40,072 nucleotides of DNA from an uncultured Bacilli bacterium. GTDB taxonomy: Bacteria; Bacillota_I; Bacilli_A; RF39; UBA660. The position numbers were made by a program, and so were the translations under genes. Below, in pieces: positions 22,457-30,632 of the stretch (position 1 is its first letter; the number at the start of each line of letters is the position of its first letter). The notes under the pieces are model-generated. The model had not been told where the DNA came from and did not search any database. It worked only from the letters and a program-made list of their open reading frames with translations. Location of the stretch: NCBI GenBank assembly GCA_934086485.1, contig CAKOIF010000012.1, positions 1 to 40,072 of the forward strand. Direction: 5' to 3'.

Positions 22457-24079
22457 ATGGAAAAAAATAATAATATAAAATTAATGGGTATATTTGCTAC
22501 TGTGTTATTACTAGTTATAGTAATAACAGCATCCTTTGCATATTTTGGTTCATTTAATTTAAATTTAAATAATAATGTAGCAGTAAATATAAATTCAGTT
22601 TCACCAGGAGATGCAACATTTACTTCGAATGCAACACAATTAAATTTACAAGTACCAGCAGCAAATATGAGTCAAACAGTAGCAGACAATTCAACTGCAG
22701 CAGCCTCAAATGCAGCAACACTAACAGTAAATTTAACTGGAGCAAAAGACCTTTTAACAACTTGTACATATGATGTTGTTTATGAATATGATAGTAGTTC
22801 AAGTATTTATGGAACAAGTCCTGCAACCCAAAATGGTGATAAGGAAATTACTATACAAGTAAGTAGTTCATCAGGTACAAATAATTTTAATACAGAAAAA
22901 AACTTTGATAGTACAACAATTGCAAGTTATAAAACTGGTAATTATTATACTTTAGTAAAAGGAGCAACAATAGAAAGTTTGGGATCACTTACAACTCAAA
23001 ATATAAATATTACTGCAAAATATTACAATTTAAATATTTCTCAATCTTCTTTAGAGGGAAAATCCTTTACAGGAAAAATATATGTAACAAATAATAGTTG
23101 TAAAGTAGAAAAAAGTACCTCAATATCTGTTACTACATTAATGTCTACATCAACTGCGAGTGTGTACGATGAAAATGGAATGAGATATGAGGGAGCAAAT
23201 CCAAATAATTATGTATGTTTAGATAATAAAACAAATGGTGCTTGTTCAGATAGTTCATTACAATTTAGAATAATAGGTTTATTTGATGTAGAATATTCTG
23301 AAGATGGAACTAATAGTGCAGGTACTAAAAAATTATTAAAAGTAATTGATACAAACTATTATGGTGGGGGTACTATTGCTTGGAATGCGAGTTCAACACA
23401 AAGTACAAGTAATAATTCAAATTCAATAAATTTAAATACTTTAAATAGCAAAATAAGGTATGATATTATTTCCCTAGCAAATATTGATCCTATAGCAAAG
23501 TCAAAATCAAATTGGAATAATGCATCATTGAAAGTAGAACTTAATAGTACTTATTTAACTAATATATTAAATTTATCAACAGTAAATAGTAAATTATCAA
23601 GTATAATATTAAATGCAAAGTGGCATTTATATGGACCAGCAACTGATAATTATAAAACAATGACAGTAAATGATATATATGATATAGAACGAATTTCTGG
23701 TGCTACTCATATTCAAAACCCTTCAAGTATATATGCACAAGTAGGTTTAATATATGCTAGTGATTATGGCTACGCAACTACAGGAGGAACAACTACTGAT
23801 AAAAGTGCTTGCGAAAGTATACCATTACACGACTTGAATTATACTTTAATAAAACATAAAGATTGTACAGACAATAATTGGTTGTTTTCTAATGTACCAA
23901 GATGGCTAATTACCCCACTAACCGACGGATTTAGTTCATTATATTTAGAAAGTTCAGGACTTTATAGTAATAATGTTGCTGAATCATACTATGCTTACCC
24001 AACCTTCTATTTAGATGCAGAGGCAATAAAAATAGTGGGAGGAACAGGTACCTCAACAGATCCATATCATATTGGTTAA
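22457..24079 (+). CDS. Surface protein related to the 15557 protein, TasA-like signal peptide
   Basis: 540 residues. The signal peptide (about 5-30) ends in ITASFAYFG followed by FNLNLNNN, resembling SipW-type signals of TasA/camelysin-like surface and fibre proteins. Residues about 30-230 form a Ser/Thr/Asn-rich beta domain not present in the 15557 protein. Residues about 240-540 are homologous to that protein (MRYEGANPNNYVCLDNK, FRIIGLFDVEYS, KWHLYGP, GLIYASDYGYAT, PTFYLDAEAIKIVGG, DPYHIG). The last domain lacks the A-depleted, GC-rich stretch and the VRP motif (YPTF instead), so it is probably not a current DGR target. Start ATG 22457 has SD GAGGAGAA. Expression is probably gated by cassette 2. 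Confidence 0.75.
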   Translation: MEKNNNIKLMGIFATVLLLVIVITASFAYFGSFNLNLNNNVAVNINSVSPGDATFTSNATQLNLQVPAANMSQTVADNSTAAASNAATLTVNLTGAKDLLTTCTYDVVYEYDSSSSIYGTSPATQNGDKEITIQVSSSSGTNNFNTEKNFDSTTIASYKTGNYYTLVKGATIESLGSLTTQNINITAKYYNLNISQSSLEGKSFTGKIYVTNNSCKVEKSTSISVTTLMSTSTASVYDENGMRYEGANPNNYVCLDNKTNGACSDSSLQFRIIGLFDVEYSEDGTNSAGTKKLLKVIDTNYYGGGTIAWNASSTQSTSNNSNSINLNTLNSKIRYDIISLANIDPIAKSKSNWNNASLKVELNSTYLTNILNLSTVNSKLSSIILNAKWHLYGPATDNYKTMTVNDIYDIERISGATHIQNPSSIYAQVGLIYASDYGYATTGGTTTDKSACESIPLHDLNYTLIKHKDCTDNNWLFSNVPRWLITPLTDGFSSLYLESSGLYSNNVAESYYAYPTFYLDAEAIKIVGGTGTSTDPYHIG

Positions 24080-24102
24080 AAAAATACAAGATAAACATCT
24101 TG
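24079..24102 (-). terminator. Terminator of the minus-strand small-peptide transcript
   Basis: On the minus strand CAAGAT, loop GTTT, ATCTTG is followed by TATTTTTTT. On the plus strand no T-tract follows, so it serves the minus-strand unit, not the 22457 gene. Confidence 0.75.
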
Positions 24103-24181
24103 CATAAATATATAAATAAATGTTATATTAATATTAAGGAACGTGCAAGATATCACGTTACCTATTGTTCATAGTTGGCGC

Positions 24182-24334
24182 TTATCCAAATAGTATTATG
24201 TACATTAACTTTTTTACAAGCAATGCACATTCCACTATAATACGGATGGCGCCTTTTATAAATTCAGGATAGTACACCCCAAACTGTAAAAGTACAATCA
24301 AAAATAGTACTCTAATGAGTTTCTTTTTGCTCAT
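24182..24334 (-). CDS. 50-residue hydrophobic peptide, type I toxin-like
   Basis: Starts MSKKKLIRVLFLIVLLQFGV and ends KKLMYIILFG: a basic start and two hydrophobic stretches (about 7-21 and 30-49) separated by YYPEFIKG, so it should insert in the membrane. The SD AAAGGAGGAAC is the strongest in the region, 8 bases before the ATG. It has its own promoter (TTGCAA-16-TATAAT), a predicted 86-base leader, and a terminator, giving a transcript of about 340 bases. The message ends can pair, and a consensus-like promoter on the other strand lies inside the ORF. These are the hallmarks of type I toxins (Fst, BsrG, Hok classes), though the sequence itself matches none I recognise. A small regulatory membrane peptide is the alternative. 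Confidence 0.7.
   Translation of the reverse strand: MSKKKLIRVLFLIVLLQFGVYYPEFIKGAIRIIVECALLVKKLMYIILFG
24213..24241 (+). promoter_or_regulatory. Antisense promoter inside the small-peptide ORF
   Basis: TTTACA (24213-24218), exactly 17 bases, TATAAT (24236-24241). A transcript starting near 24248 would run antisense across the first half of the ORF, its start codon and SD. I see no clear plus-strand terminator; a 6-bp AATGAG/CTCATT hairpin at about 24314-24335 has no T-tract after it. Confidence 0.65.
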
Positions 24335-24426
24335 TTACCGTTCCTCCTTTCTCCAGTAAAATCTTGGTTGCCCAAAACCCCGAAAAAATTAAGAAAGTAA
24401 CGCCATTCCTGCACGTTCAAGTAAGT

Positions 24427-24454
24427 ATTATACTTATAAAAATTACTATTGCAA
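24427..24454 (-). promoter_or_regulatory. Promoter of the small-peptide transcript
   Basis: On the minus strand TTGCAA (24454-24449), 16 bases, TATAAT (24432-24427). The expected start near 24420 puts the inverted-repeat arm at the very 5' end of the RNA. A Spo0A-type box TGTCGAA lies just upstream (24465-24459, minus strand). Confidence 0.7.
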
Positions 24455-24512
24455 GGACTTCGACAAAACAAGACAAAATATGCTACAAATTTATAGAAAA
24501 ATATGTAAATCG

Positions 24513-24521
24513 TGTTATAAT
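24513..24521 (+). promoter_or_regulatory. Extended -10 promoter of the MazG-like gene
   Basis: TGTTATAAT: a TG dinucleotide one base before a perfect TATAAT. The start near 24528 leaves a very short leader with SD GGAGG (24531-24535). Confidence 0.65.
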
Positions 24522-24541
24522 TGTTTATACGGAGGTAAAAA

Positions 24542-24853
24542 ATGGTAGATTTAAAAGAACTTCAAAAGAAGGTTTATGAAAATAAAGTTAATAAGGGATT
24601 TAATGTAACTGATATTTCTAAAGAATTTTGTTTAGCGTATGGAGAAATGGCAGAGGCTTACGAAGCATATCGTAAAAAAAAGAATGATTTAGGCGAAGAA
24701 CTTGCAGATGTTGCAATTTATCTTTTAGGAATAAGTGAGATACTAGGTATTGATTTAGAAAAAGAAATACTTCATAAAATAAATAAAAATGTTCATAGGG
24801 AATATAAAGTTATAAATGGCGTTAACACTCGTGTAAAAGAATATGAAGAATAA
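24542..24853 (+). CDS. MazG-like nucleotide pyrophosphohydrolase
   Basis: 103 residues forming one all-alpha NTP-PPase (MazG) domain. The metal-binding acidic pattern is visible: E..E in GEMAEAYEAY (about 35-44) and EE..D in LGEELADVAIYLLG (about 51-64). Such enzymes split nucleoside triphosphates to monophosphates and pyrophosphate, often as house-cleaning of damaged nucleotides. It is single-domain, as in short MazG-like proteins. The start has SD GGAGGTAAAAA. It stands in its own unit with a terminator shared with the convergent TetR gene. Confidence 0.85.
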   Translation: MVDLKELQKKVYENKVNKGFNVTDISKEFCLAYGEMAEAYEAYRKKKNDLGEELADVAIYLLGISEILGIDLEKEILHKINKNVHREYKVINGVNTRVKEYEE

Positions 24854-24856
24854 AAA

Positions 24857-24886
24857 AATGTTACTTTAGGTAGCATTTTTATTTTT
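24857..24886. terminator. Bidirectional terminator
   Basis: AATGTTAC and GTAGCATT form a stem (one G-T pair) with A-run before and T-run after, between the convergent MazG-like and TetR genes. Confidence 0.8.
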
Positions 24887-25436
24887 CTTCTTTAATAAGT
24901 TTATCAATATATGAGATAATATCTTCTTTAGAATATTTACCATTAGAGTTTAAATATTCAAATCCTAGATTTAGAACTCCACCTACATAAAATTTTGCAA
25001 TAATTTCTGCGGGAATTCCATCAGTAAAATTTTCTTTACTAATTCTTTTTAAAATATCATCATTAATTGCGCTTAGTAAAATATCCATCATAATACTATT
25101 TCTATTATGAATCATAATCGAGGAGTATATATCTTTTTTATCCTCAACATGATTTAAAAATATTTTAATAAGTTCAAGGTAATATTCTTTTATATTTAGA
25201 GCTTTATTATTTTCTAGTTTTTGAGAAAATTCATCTTTTAAATCTTTAATAAAATCGACTAAAAGTTCATATTTATCTTCATAATGAGCATAAAATGTAG
25301 ATCTATTAATTAAAGCTTTTTCACATATATCAGATACTTTAATTTCTTCGAATGTTTTTTCTTTCATAAGCTGCACTAAAGCGGTATATATCATTTTTTT
25401 AGTTTTAATAACTCTTAAATCTTTTTTCTTTTCCAT
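24879..25436 (-). CDS. TetR/AcrR family regulator
   Basis: 185 residues from ATG 25436 (a GTG at 25445 is an alternative, adding three residues). Residues about 5-55 are the TetR HTH: TKKMIYTALVQLMKEKTFEEIKVSDICEKALINRSTFYAHYEDK. The rest is a helical ligand-binding domain. It is divergent from the MMPL/RND transporter at 25617 across 180 bases, the classic layout for a repressor of an exporter. Two direct repeats of CAAAATGTTG in that gap are likely operators. The ligand is unknown. Confidence 0.88.
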   Translation of the reverse strand: MEKKKDLRVIKTKKMIYTALVQLMKEKTFEEIKVSDICEKALINRSTFYAHYEDKYELLVDFIKDLKDEFSQKLENNKALNIKEYYLELIKIFLNHVEDKKDIYSSIMIHNRNSIMMDILLSAINDDILKRISKENFTDGIPAEIIAKFYVGGVLNLGFEYLNSNGKYSKEDIISYIDKLIKEEK

Positions 25437-25490
25437 TTCTTTCACCGCTTAAAGTATATCACTTTATTAATCAAAATAAAAGATAAATAA

Positions 25491-25537
25491 CAAAATGTTG
25501 GTTAAAAATATACATAATATATCAAAATGTTGCTTAA
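25491..25537. promoter_or_regulatory. Two candidate TetR operator repeats
   Basis: CAAAATGTTGGTTAA (25491-25505) and CAAAATGTTGCTTAA (25523-25537) differ at one base and are 32 bases apart. The core CAAAATGTTG is nearly self-complementary. They lie between the divergent regulator and exporter genes. Confidence 0.55.
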
Positions 25538-25616
25538 CATACAATCTTAAGTATATGTATGTGTTATTTTTTTAACCATTGTAATAAAATACTTTGTGTG
25601 AAAGGAAAGATGATGT

Positions 25617-28600
25617 ATGAAAAAATTTGCAAACAAAATATGTGAACATAAAAATCTAATTTTAATAATAACGGGCATTTTAATGGTTTTATCATTTATA
25701 GGTATGAACCTAACTAAAGTAAATTATGATATTTTAGTTTATTTACCCGAAGATATTGAAACTATTAAAGGTCAAAATATATTAACTGATGATTTTGAAA
25801 TGGGTTCATATTCTATTGCGGTAGCAAAAAATATGTCCTCAAAAGAAATAATGAATATTGAGGATAAAATTAAAAATGTGAAAGGAGTTAATAAGGTTGT
25901 ATCTCTTTATGATGCAGTAGGTGTAATTCCCATTGATATGCTTCCTGAAAGTGTTACAAAATATTTACATAGTGATGATGAAGATATTTTCTTAATTACT
26001 TTTGCTGGTGGTACTTCCTCCGAAGAAACCATAAATGCAGTTAAGGAAATAAGAAACCTTACTAGTAATAAAATAAAACTTGGTGGAATGAGTTCAATGG
26101 TACTTGATACAATGAATTTATCTAATGAAGAAATAGTTATTTATATTATTATTGCTGTAATATTATGTGCTTTAGTACTTGAGTTATCACTTGATTCATA
26201 TTTAGTTCCAGTTTTACTTCTTGCAAATATTGGAATAGCAATTTTAATAAATATGGGAACTAATATCTTTTTCGGAGAAATTTCCTATATTACAAAAGCT
26301 TTAGTGGCAGTCCTTCAACTTGGTGTAACAACGGACTTTTCAATATTTTTGTATAACTGTTTTGAAAAGAAAAAAGCATTATATAAATCTAAAGAAGAAG
26401 CAATGGCTAGTGCTATTGAAGAAACATTTACCTCAGTCATTGGTAGTAGTTTAACAACAATTGCAGGATTCTTAGTACTATGCACTATGAGTTTAACACT
26501 TGGAAAAGACCTAGGTATTGTAATGGCAAAAGGCGTATTAATTGGTCTTATATCAACACTACTTTTATTTCCAGCACTCATTCTTACATTTGATAAATAT
26601 ATAGAAAAAACTAAACATAAAAAAATAAATTTAGTATTTGATAAATTAAATCATTTTATAGTTAAAAGTTATAAAGTAATATTTATTATATTTGTACTTT
26701 TAATTATTCCAGCTTATCTTGCATATTCTAAAATAGATGTTTATTATAAAATGGACAAAACTCTTCCAGAAACTCTTGAAAGTATTAGCGCAAATAAAGT
26801 GTTAAAAGATAAATTTAATATTGTAAGTCCAGAAATGATTATATTAGATAGCAATGTTAAATCAAGTGATGTTACAAATATGATCGAAGAAATAAAGAAT
26901 GTTGATGGTATCGATTTTGCTTTATCACTTTCTGAACTTGAAAAGTTAGGGTTATCTGAAAATGTTATTCCAGATGAACTTCTTAAAATATTTAAAAGTG
27001 GTAAATACCAAATGGTACTTGTAAACAGCATCTACGAAGTTGCAAGCGATGAAATAAATAATCAAATTACATTAGTAAATGATATTGTTAAAAAATATGA
27101 TAAAACTGCTATAGTTGCCGGTGAAGGTCCACTTATGAAGGATTTAATAAAAATAAGTGATACTGATTTTAATAATGTAAATTATTCAAGTATAGTATGT
27201 GTATTTATAATATTAGTTATTTGTTTAAAAGCATTTGCTCTTCCACTTTTACTAATTATTACAATTGAAGCTGCTATATTTATAAATATGAGTATTGCAT
27301 ACTTTGGTGGTGTTACACTTCCATTTGTTGCTCCGATTGTACTTGGTACTATTCAGCTTGGTGCAACAATTGATTATGCTATACTTTTAACTACAACTTA
27401 TAGAGAAAAAAGAAAAAATATGGATAAGAAAAAGGCTATGGAAGAATCACTTAACTATTGTGGTGCCTCAATTCTTATAAGTGGTTTATGCTTCTTTGCG
27501 GCAACATTTGGCGTTGGCATTTACTCTAAACTTGAAATGATTTCATCACTTTGTACATTAATTTCAAGGGGAGCTCTTATAAGTATGGCTGTTGTAATTT
27601 TAGCACTTCCAACAGTACTTCTTACATTTGATAAATTAATATTTAGAAAGAAAGGAAATGATAATATGAAAAATATTAAAAATAAAAAAATAGTAAGTGC
27701 GGCACTTTTAAGTTTACTTGTTAGTTTACCTTTAAATGCGAATGCTCTTACTAAAGATGAAACAGTTTATGCTCATTTAAATAATAATGGTGAAACTAAA
27801 AATATCATAGTTTCAGAAATACTTAAAAATAATGAAGGTAAAAATGAAATTATAGATTATTCTAGCTTAGAAAATATTATAAATAAAAATGGTAATGAAA
27901 CTTATACACTTGATAAAAATAATTTAACTTGGATGAGTAATGGAAATGATATTTATTATGAAGGTAAATATCAAAAAAACTTACCAATTTCCATGAACAT
28001 AACTTATAAATTAAATGGTAAAAAGGTTAATGCTAAAGATATTTTAGGTCAAAGTGGTAAAGTAGAAATTACTATTAATTATAAAAATAGTTCAAAAAAA
28101 GCTATTAATGTTAATGGAAAAAGTGCAAATATTTATACACCATTTATGATTATGTATGGTGCTATGCTTGATAGTACTTATAACAAAAATGTAACAATAA
28201 ATAATGGAAAAGTTGTTTCAAATGGTAATAAAGATGTAATTGTTGGTCTTTCAATTCCAGGACTTAGAGAAAGCCTTAATATAAATGAAATTAATTTAGA
28301 TAGTTTAGTTATTACTTATGATACCACTAAATTTGAAGTTCCAACAATGTATAACATAGTTTCAAATAAACTTATAAGTGATGGAAACTTTAATCTTTCT
28401 AAAATAAGTACTATCTATGATAAAGTAGGTGATCTTCAAGAGGGAATCGATAAAATAAACGCTGGCTCAAAAGAACTTTGTGATGGTTTAACATTATTAA
28501 AAAATACTTTAAATACTTCACTTTCGGCTTTAGATAGCTCTTCACAGGCACTTACAAGTAGTGAAGTTTCCTATATTAAAGAAACTGCCATAAATAGTAC

Positions 28601-29345
28601 ATTAAATCAAATGAAAGAAAATATTATTACTGATGAAAATGGTAATGTAATAGGTTCGAAGGATGAAAATGTAAATACTATTGTTACAAACTCTGTTAAA
28701 AAGGCTATTTTAAATTATTTAGCCTCAATTAATGAAGAAGGTAATTCAAATACTTATTTAACTATAATGACTAAAATGCAAAATAATATAGAACTTACTG
28801 ATGAAGAAAAAGTTTTTGCTTATTCACATAAAGATACTTTAACTATACTTGGTATAGTGGTTAATGCAAGCCAGGTATCTGCAAAAGATGTAAGTACAAA
28901 TATTTCTACTTATGTTGCTAAATCTGTTGCTGGAAGTGTTTCTGAAAATGTAGCAACTACTGTGGCAAACAAAGTTAAAACTGCAGCATTAGAAAGTACA
29001 AAAAATTCATTAACTGACCTTTTAAATGCTATTACAAAACTTGATAACGGTGCATCATTATTAAATAATGGTATTACTAAATATAATAATGAAGGTATTA
29101 GTGCTATAACTAGTCTTGTTAATGATAATGTTAAAGAGTATGAAATAAGATTAAATGAACTTAATAAACTTGCTAAAGAATATAAAACTATTGAAGATAA
29201 ACATTTAAGTAATAATGATGAAACTAAGTTTATTATGGTAGTCGATGGTGAAAAATCAAAAGATACTGTTAAAGAAAACACTACTAAAGAAACTAAAACA
29301 TCTTTATGGACAAAGATTAAAAATTTGTTTAAAAAAGATAACTAG
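25617..29345 (+). CDS. MMPL/RND-type exporter fused to a secreted-type protein
   Basis: 1242 residues. Residues 1 to about 683 are an MMPL-family RND transporter: helix 1 (12-31), an outer loop with VNYDILVYLPEDIETIKGQN, five helices with GVTTDFSIFLYNCFEKKK, and a second half with GATIDYAILLTTTYREKR. The conserved Asp of each half (TTDF, TIDY) fits proton coupling. At residue 684 a new start follows: MKNIKNKKIVSAALLSLL with signal-peptide ending LPLNANALTKDE, and about 560 residues of extracellular domain with heptad-like coiled-coil parts (about 945-1200). An internal ATG (27666) with SD AAAGGAAATG could make the second part alone. TetR-controlled export of a lipid, drug or surface compound is likely. 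Confidence 0.85.
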   Translation: MKKFANKICEHKNLILIITGILMVLSFIGMNLTKVNYDILVYLPEDIETIKGQNILTDDFEMGSYSIAVAKNMSSKEIMNIEDKIKNVKGVNKVVSLYDAVGVIPIDMLPESVTKYLHSDDEDIFLITFAGGTSSEETINAVKEIRNLTSNKIKLGGMSSMVLDTMNLSNEEIVIYIIIAVILCALVLELSLDSYLVPVLLLANIGIAILINMGTNIFFGEISYITKALVAVLQLGVTTDFSIFLYNCFEKKKALYKSKEEAMASAIEETFTSVIGSSLTTIAGFLVLCTMSLTLGKDLGIVMAKGVLIGLISTLLLFPALILTFDKYIEKTKHKKINLVFDKLNHFIVKSYKVIFIIFVLLIIPAYLAYSKIDVYYKMDKTLPETLESISANKVLKDKFNIVSPEMIILDSNVKSSDVTNMIEEIKNVDGIDFALSLSELEKLGLSENVIPDELLKIFKSGKYQMVLVNSIYEVASDEINNQITLVNDIVKKYDKTAIVAGEGPLMKDLIKISDTDFNNVNYSSIVCVFIILVICLKAFALPLLLIITIEAAIFINMSIAYFGGVTLPFVAPIVLGTIQLGATIDYAILLTTTYREKRKNMDKKKAMEESLNYCGASILISGLCFFAATFGVGIYSKLEMISSLCTLISRGALISMAVVILALPTVLLTFDKLIFRKKGNDNMKNIKNKKIVSAALLSLLVSLPLNANALTKDETVYAHLNNNGETKNIIVSEILKNNEGKNEIIDYSSLENIINKNGNETYTLDKNNLTWMSNGNDIYYEGKYQKNLPISMNITYKLNGKKVNAKDILGQSGKVEITINYKNSSKKAINVNGKSANIYTPFMIMYGAMLDSTYNKNVTINNGKVVSNGNKDVIVGLSIPGLRESLNINEINLDSLVITYDTTKFEVPTMYNIVSNKLISDGNFNLSKISTIYDKVGDLQEGIDKINAGSKELCDGLTLLKNTLNTSLSALDSSSQALTSSEVSYIKETAINSTLNQMKENIITDENGNVIGSKDENVNTIVTNSVKKAILNYLASINEEGNSNTYLTIMTKMQNNIELTDEEKVFAYSHKDTLTILGIVVNASQVSAKDVSTNISTYVAKSVAGSVSENVATTVANKVKTAALESTKNSLTDLLNAITKLDNGASLLNNGITKYNNEGISAITSLVNDNVKEYEIRLNELNKLAKEYKTIEDKHLSNNDETKFIMVVDGEKSKDTVKENTTKETKTSLWTKIKNLFKKDN
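27666..27668 (+). promoter_or_regulatory. Internal ribosome binding site and start in the fusion gene
   Basis: GAAAGGAAATGATAAT precedes ATG 27666, in frame, at the exact point where a signal peptide begins. It marks the old border between two genes and may still give a separate secreted product. Confidence 0.6.
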
Positions 29346-29394
29346 TAAAAAAATGCTATATTAAGTATGTAATAAAAAAACTTACATATAATAA

Positions 29395-29485
29395 AAAGGA
29401 AGCTACTCGTAAACTCTTTGCGAGCGCTGCCAATAAATGGTTTAACGCTTCAGTCTATATGCAAATATAGATTGAGGTTTTTTTT
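29395..29485 (+). ncRNA. Structured RNA element ending in a terminator, class unknown
   Basis: GAAGC (29399-29403) pairs with GCTTC (29447-29451) around two small hairpins: CTCG/CGAG near 29407-29424, and GCC/GGT near 29429-29441. Right after this comes a strong terminator (29451-29460 with 29465-29474, GCAA tetraloop, eight T). The segment is richer in GC than its surroundings. It sits 50 bases after the exporter stop. It may be a 3' element, a small RNA or a riboswitch-like leader; I match it to no known family. Confidence 0.4.
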
Positions 29486-29505
29486 ATAAATTTTACATTT
29501 ACTAT

Positions 29506-29534
29506 TTGCTTTTTTAAAGTTAAATTATTATACT
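29506..29534 (+). promoter_or_regulatory. Promoter of the 29552 gene
   Basis: TTGCTT, 17-base spacer, TATACT. The same promoter is present in the duplicated copy at 33383 onward. Confidence 0.7.
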
Positions 29535-29551
29535 AATGTTATGGGGATTGT

Positions 29552-30544
29552 ATGAAAAAGAAAATAAATTATAATAAGTTAGTTAGAGATAAAAGAATAG
29601 AAAAAGGATTAACTCAAGATGATGTTGCAAATAAAATGATTGTTTCGAGACAAACTGTTAGTAATTGGGAAAAAGATGGTTATAATATTCATAAAGATGA
29701 TTTAGTTAAATTATCTGAATATTTAGATTTTAAAATTCCTACGAAAAAAGGTAAATATATTATTTTAAGTTTTATTACTTTATTTTTTGTAATGTTATTT
29801 ATTTTGTTAATTTTAAATATAAAGAAAAATAAAATCGCAATTTATAAAGGTAATATTAATTATCAAATGACTAATACAATTTTTATAGAAACAAATAGTA
29901 ATTATTTTTTATATTTAGGTTCATTATTTAATGAAGATTATGATATAAATATTAAGTTATATTATAAGTCTAAAAATAAAAATAAAATTTTATACGAGGG
30001 AAATTATTCAGAAAATTTGTCATTTACCGAAGAAAAAGGTTATGAAGAATATTTTGATAAAAACTTTGATATAAATAATTTATATATTGATATTACTGAT
30101 AAAGATATTACAAAGACATACAAATTTAATTTTATAAAAGAAAATAATCAATTTCATATTTTTAAAACTAAAAGAATTTCTGATGATAAAAATAATTTTA
30201 AAGAAGAAACTATTAATGAAGAAGAAATAACTCAAAAACTACTTGACAATGGTTTTATTCAAACAAAAGATGGATTTGAAAAGAAAACAAAAGAAGGGAC
30301 ATTTTATTACAATGTTCAATCAAATACTTGCGTGTATGAAAATAAAACAACAATAATAATTTATGATTTGTATGTTAATTCTATATATCTATATATTTCT
30401 TTTGATGAGAATGAAATATATGATGTACAATATATTTATAATATTGATAATAAAAAAATGGATTGCTTAAAAGGCGACTGTGATAAATATAAAAATTATA
30501 TAGAATTTATGGAAAATTCAGTAAAAAAATTTACGCAAAAGTGA
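29552..30544 (+). CDS. Membrane-anchored XRE-family regulator
   Basis: 330 residues. Residues about 7-62 form a Cro/C1-type HTH (KLVRDKRIEKGLTQDDVANK, then VSRQTVSNWEKDGYNI). Residues about 69-92 are one membrane helix (YIILSFITLFFVMLFILLIL). An acidic, Lys/Asn-rich outer domain of about 235 residues follows, with no family I recognise. The plan is the same as that of the 5760 gene, though the outer domains are unrelated. The first about 73 codons plus promoter are duplicated, broken, at 33382. The start has only a weak SD (GGGGATTGT). Confidence 0.8.
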   Translation: MKKKINYNKLVRDKRIEKGLTQDDVANKMIVSRQTVSNWEKDGYNIHKDDLVKLSEYLDFKIPTKKGKYIILSFITLFFVMLFILLILNIKKNKIAIYKGNINYQMTNTIFIETNSNYFLYLGSLFNEDYDINIKLYYKSKNKNKILYEGNYSENLSFTEEKGYEEYFDKNFDINNLYIDITDKDITKTYKFNFIKENNQFHIFKTKRISDDKNNFKEETINEEEITQKLLDNGFIQTKDGFEKKTKEGTFYYNVQSNTCVYENKTTIIIYDLYVNSIYLYISFDENEIYDVQYIYNIDNKKMDCLKGDCDKYKNYIEFMENSVKKFTQK

Positions 30545-30545
30545 T

Positions 30546-30596
30546 GCAAAATTGATTTTGCGAATGCAAAGTCGATTTTGCTTTACTTTTTTTTTG
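30546..30596 (+). terminator. Tandem hairpins and T-tract
   Basis: Two similar 16-base hairpins (GCAAAA/TTTTGC at 30546-30561; GCAAA/TTTGC at 30566-30581) sit side by side, followed by nine T. They terminate the 29552 gene. Confidence 0.75.
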
Positions 30597-30632
30597 CTAT
30601 TTTAGTATGATTAGATTGAGGAGAGAAGTATT

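Larger units (their letters stand above)
24139..24418. repeat. Inverted repeat enclosing the small-peptide gene
   Basis: GAACGTGCA (24139-24147) and CGTTAC (24156-24161) are complementary to TGCACGTTC (24410-24418) and GTAACG (24397-24402), in the right order for one long helix of 9 plus 6 base pairs with a 7/8-base internal loop. In the minus-strand transcript this joins the extreme 5' end to the region between stop codon and terminator. Confidence 0.75.

Noticed and set aside
24087..24102. DGR-type hairpin after the 22457 gene
   Set aside because: It is AT-rich and followed by a T-tract on the minus strand, so it is the terminator of the minus-strand small-peptide unit.
24364..24579. Plus-strand ORF of 71 codons before the MazG-like gene
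   Set aside because: No SD, overlaps the promoter of the small-peptide unit and the MazG start, and has no family features.
28910..29281. Minus-strand ORF of 123 codons inside the exporter fusion gene
   Set aside because: Shadow of the plus-strand coiled-coil region; no SD and no match to any protein type.
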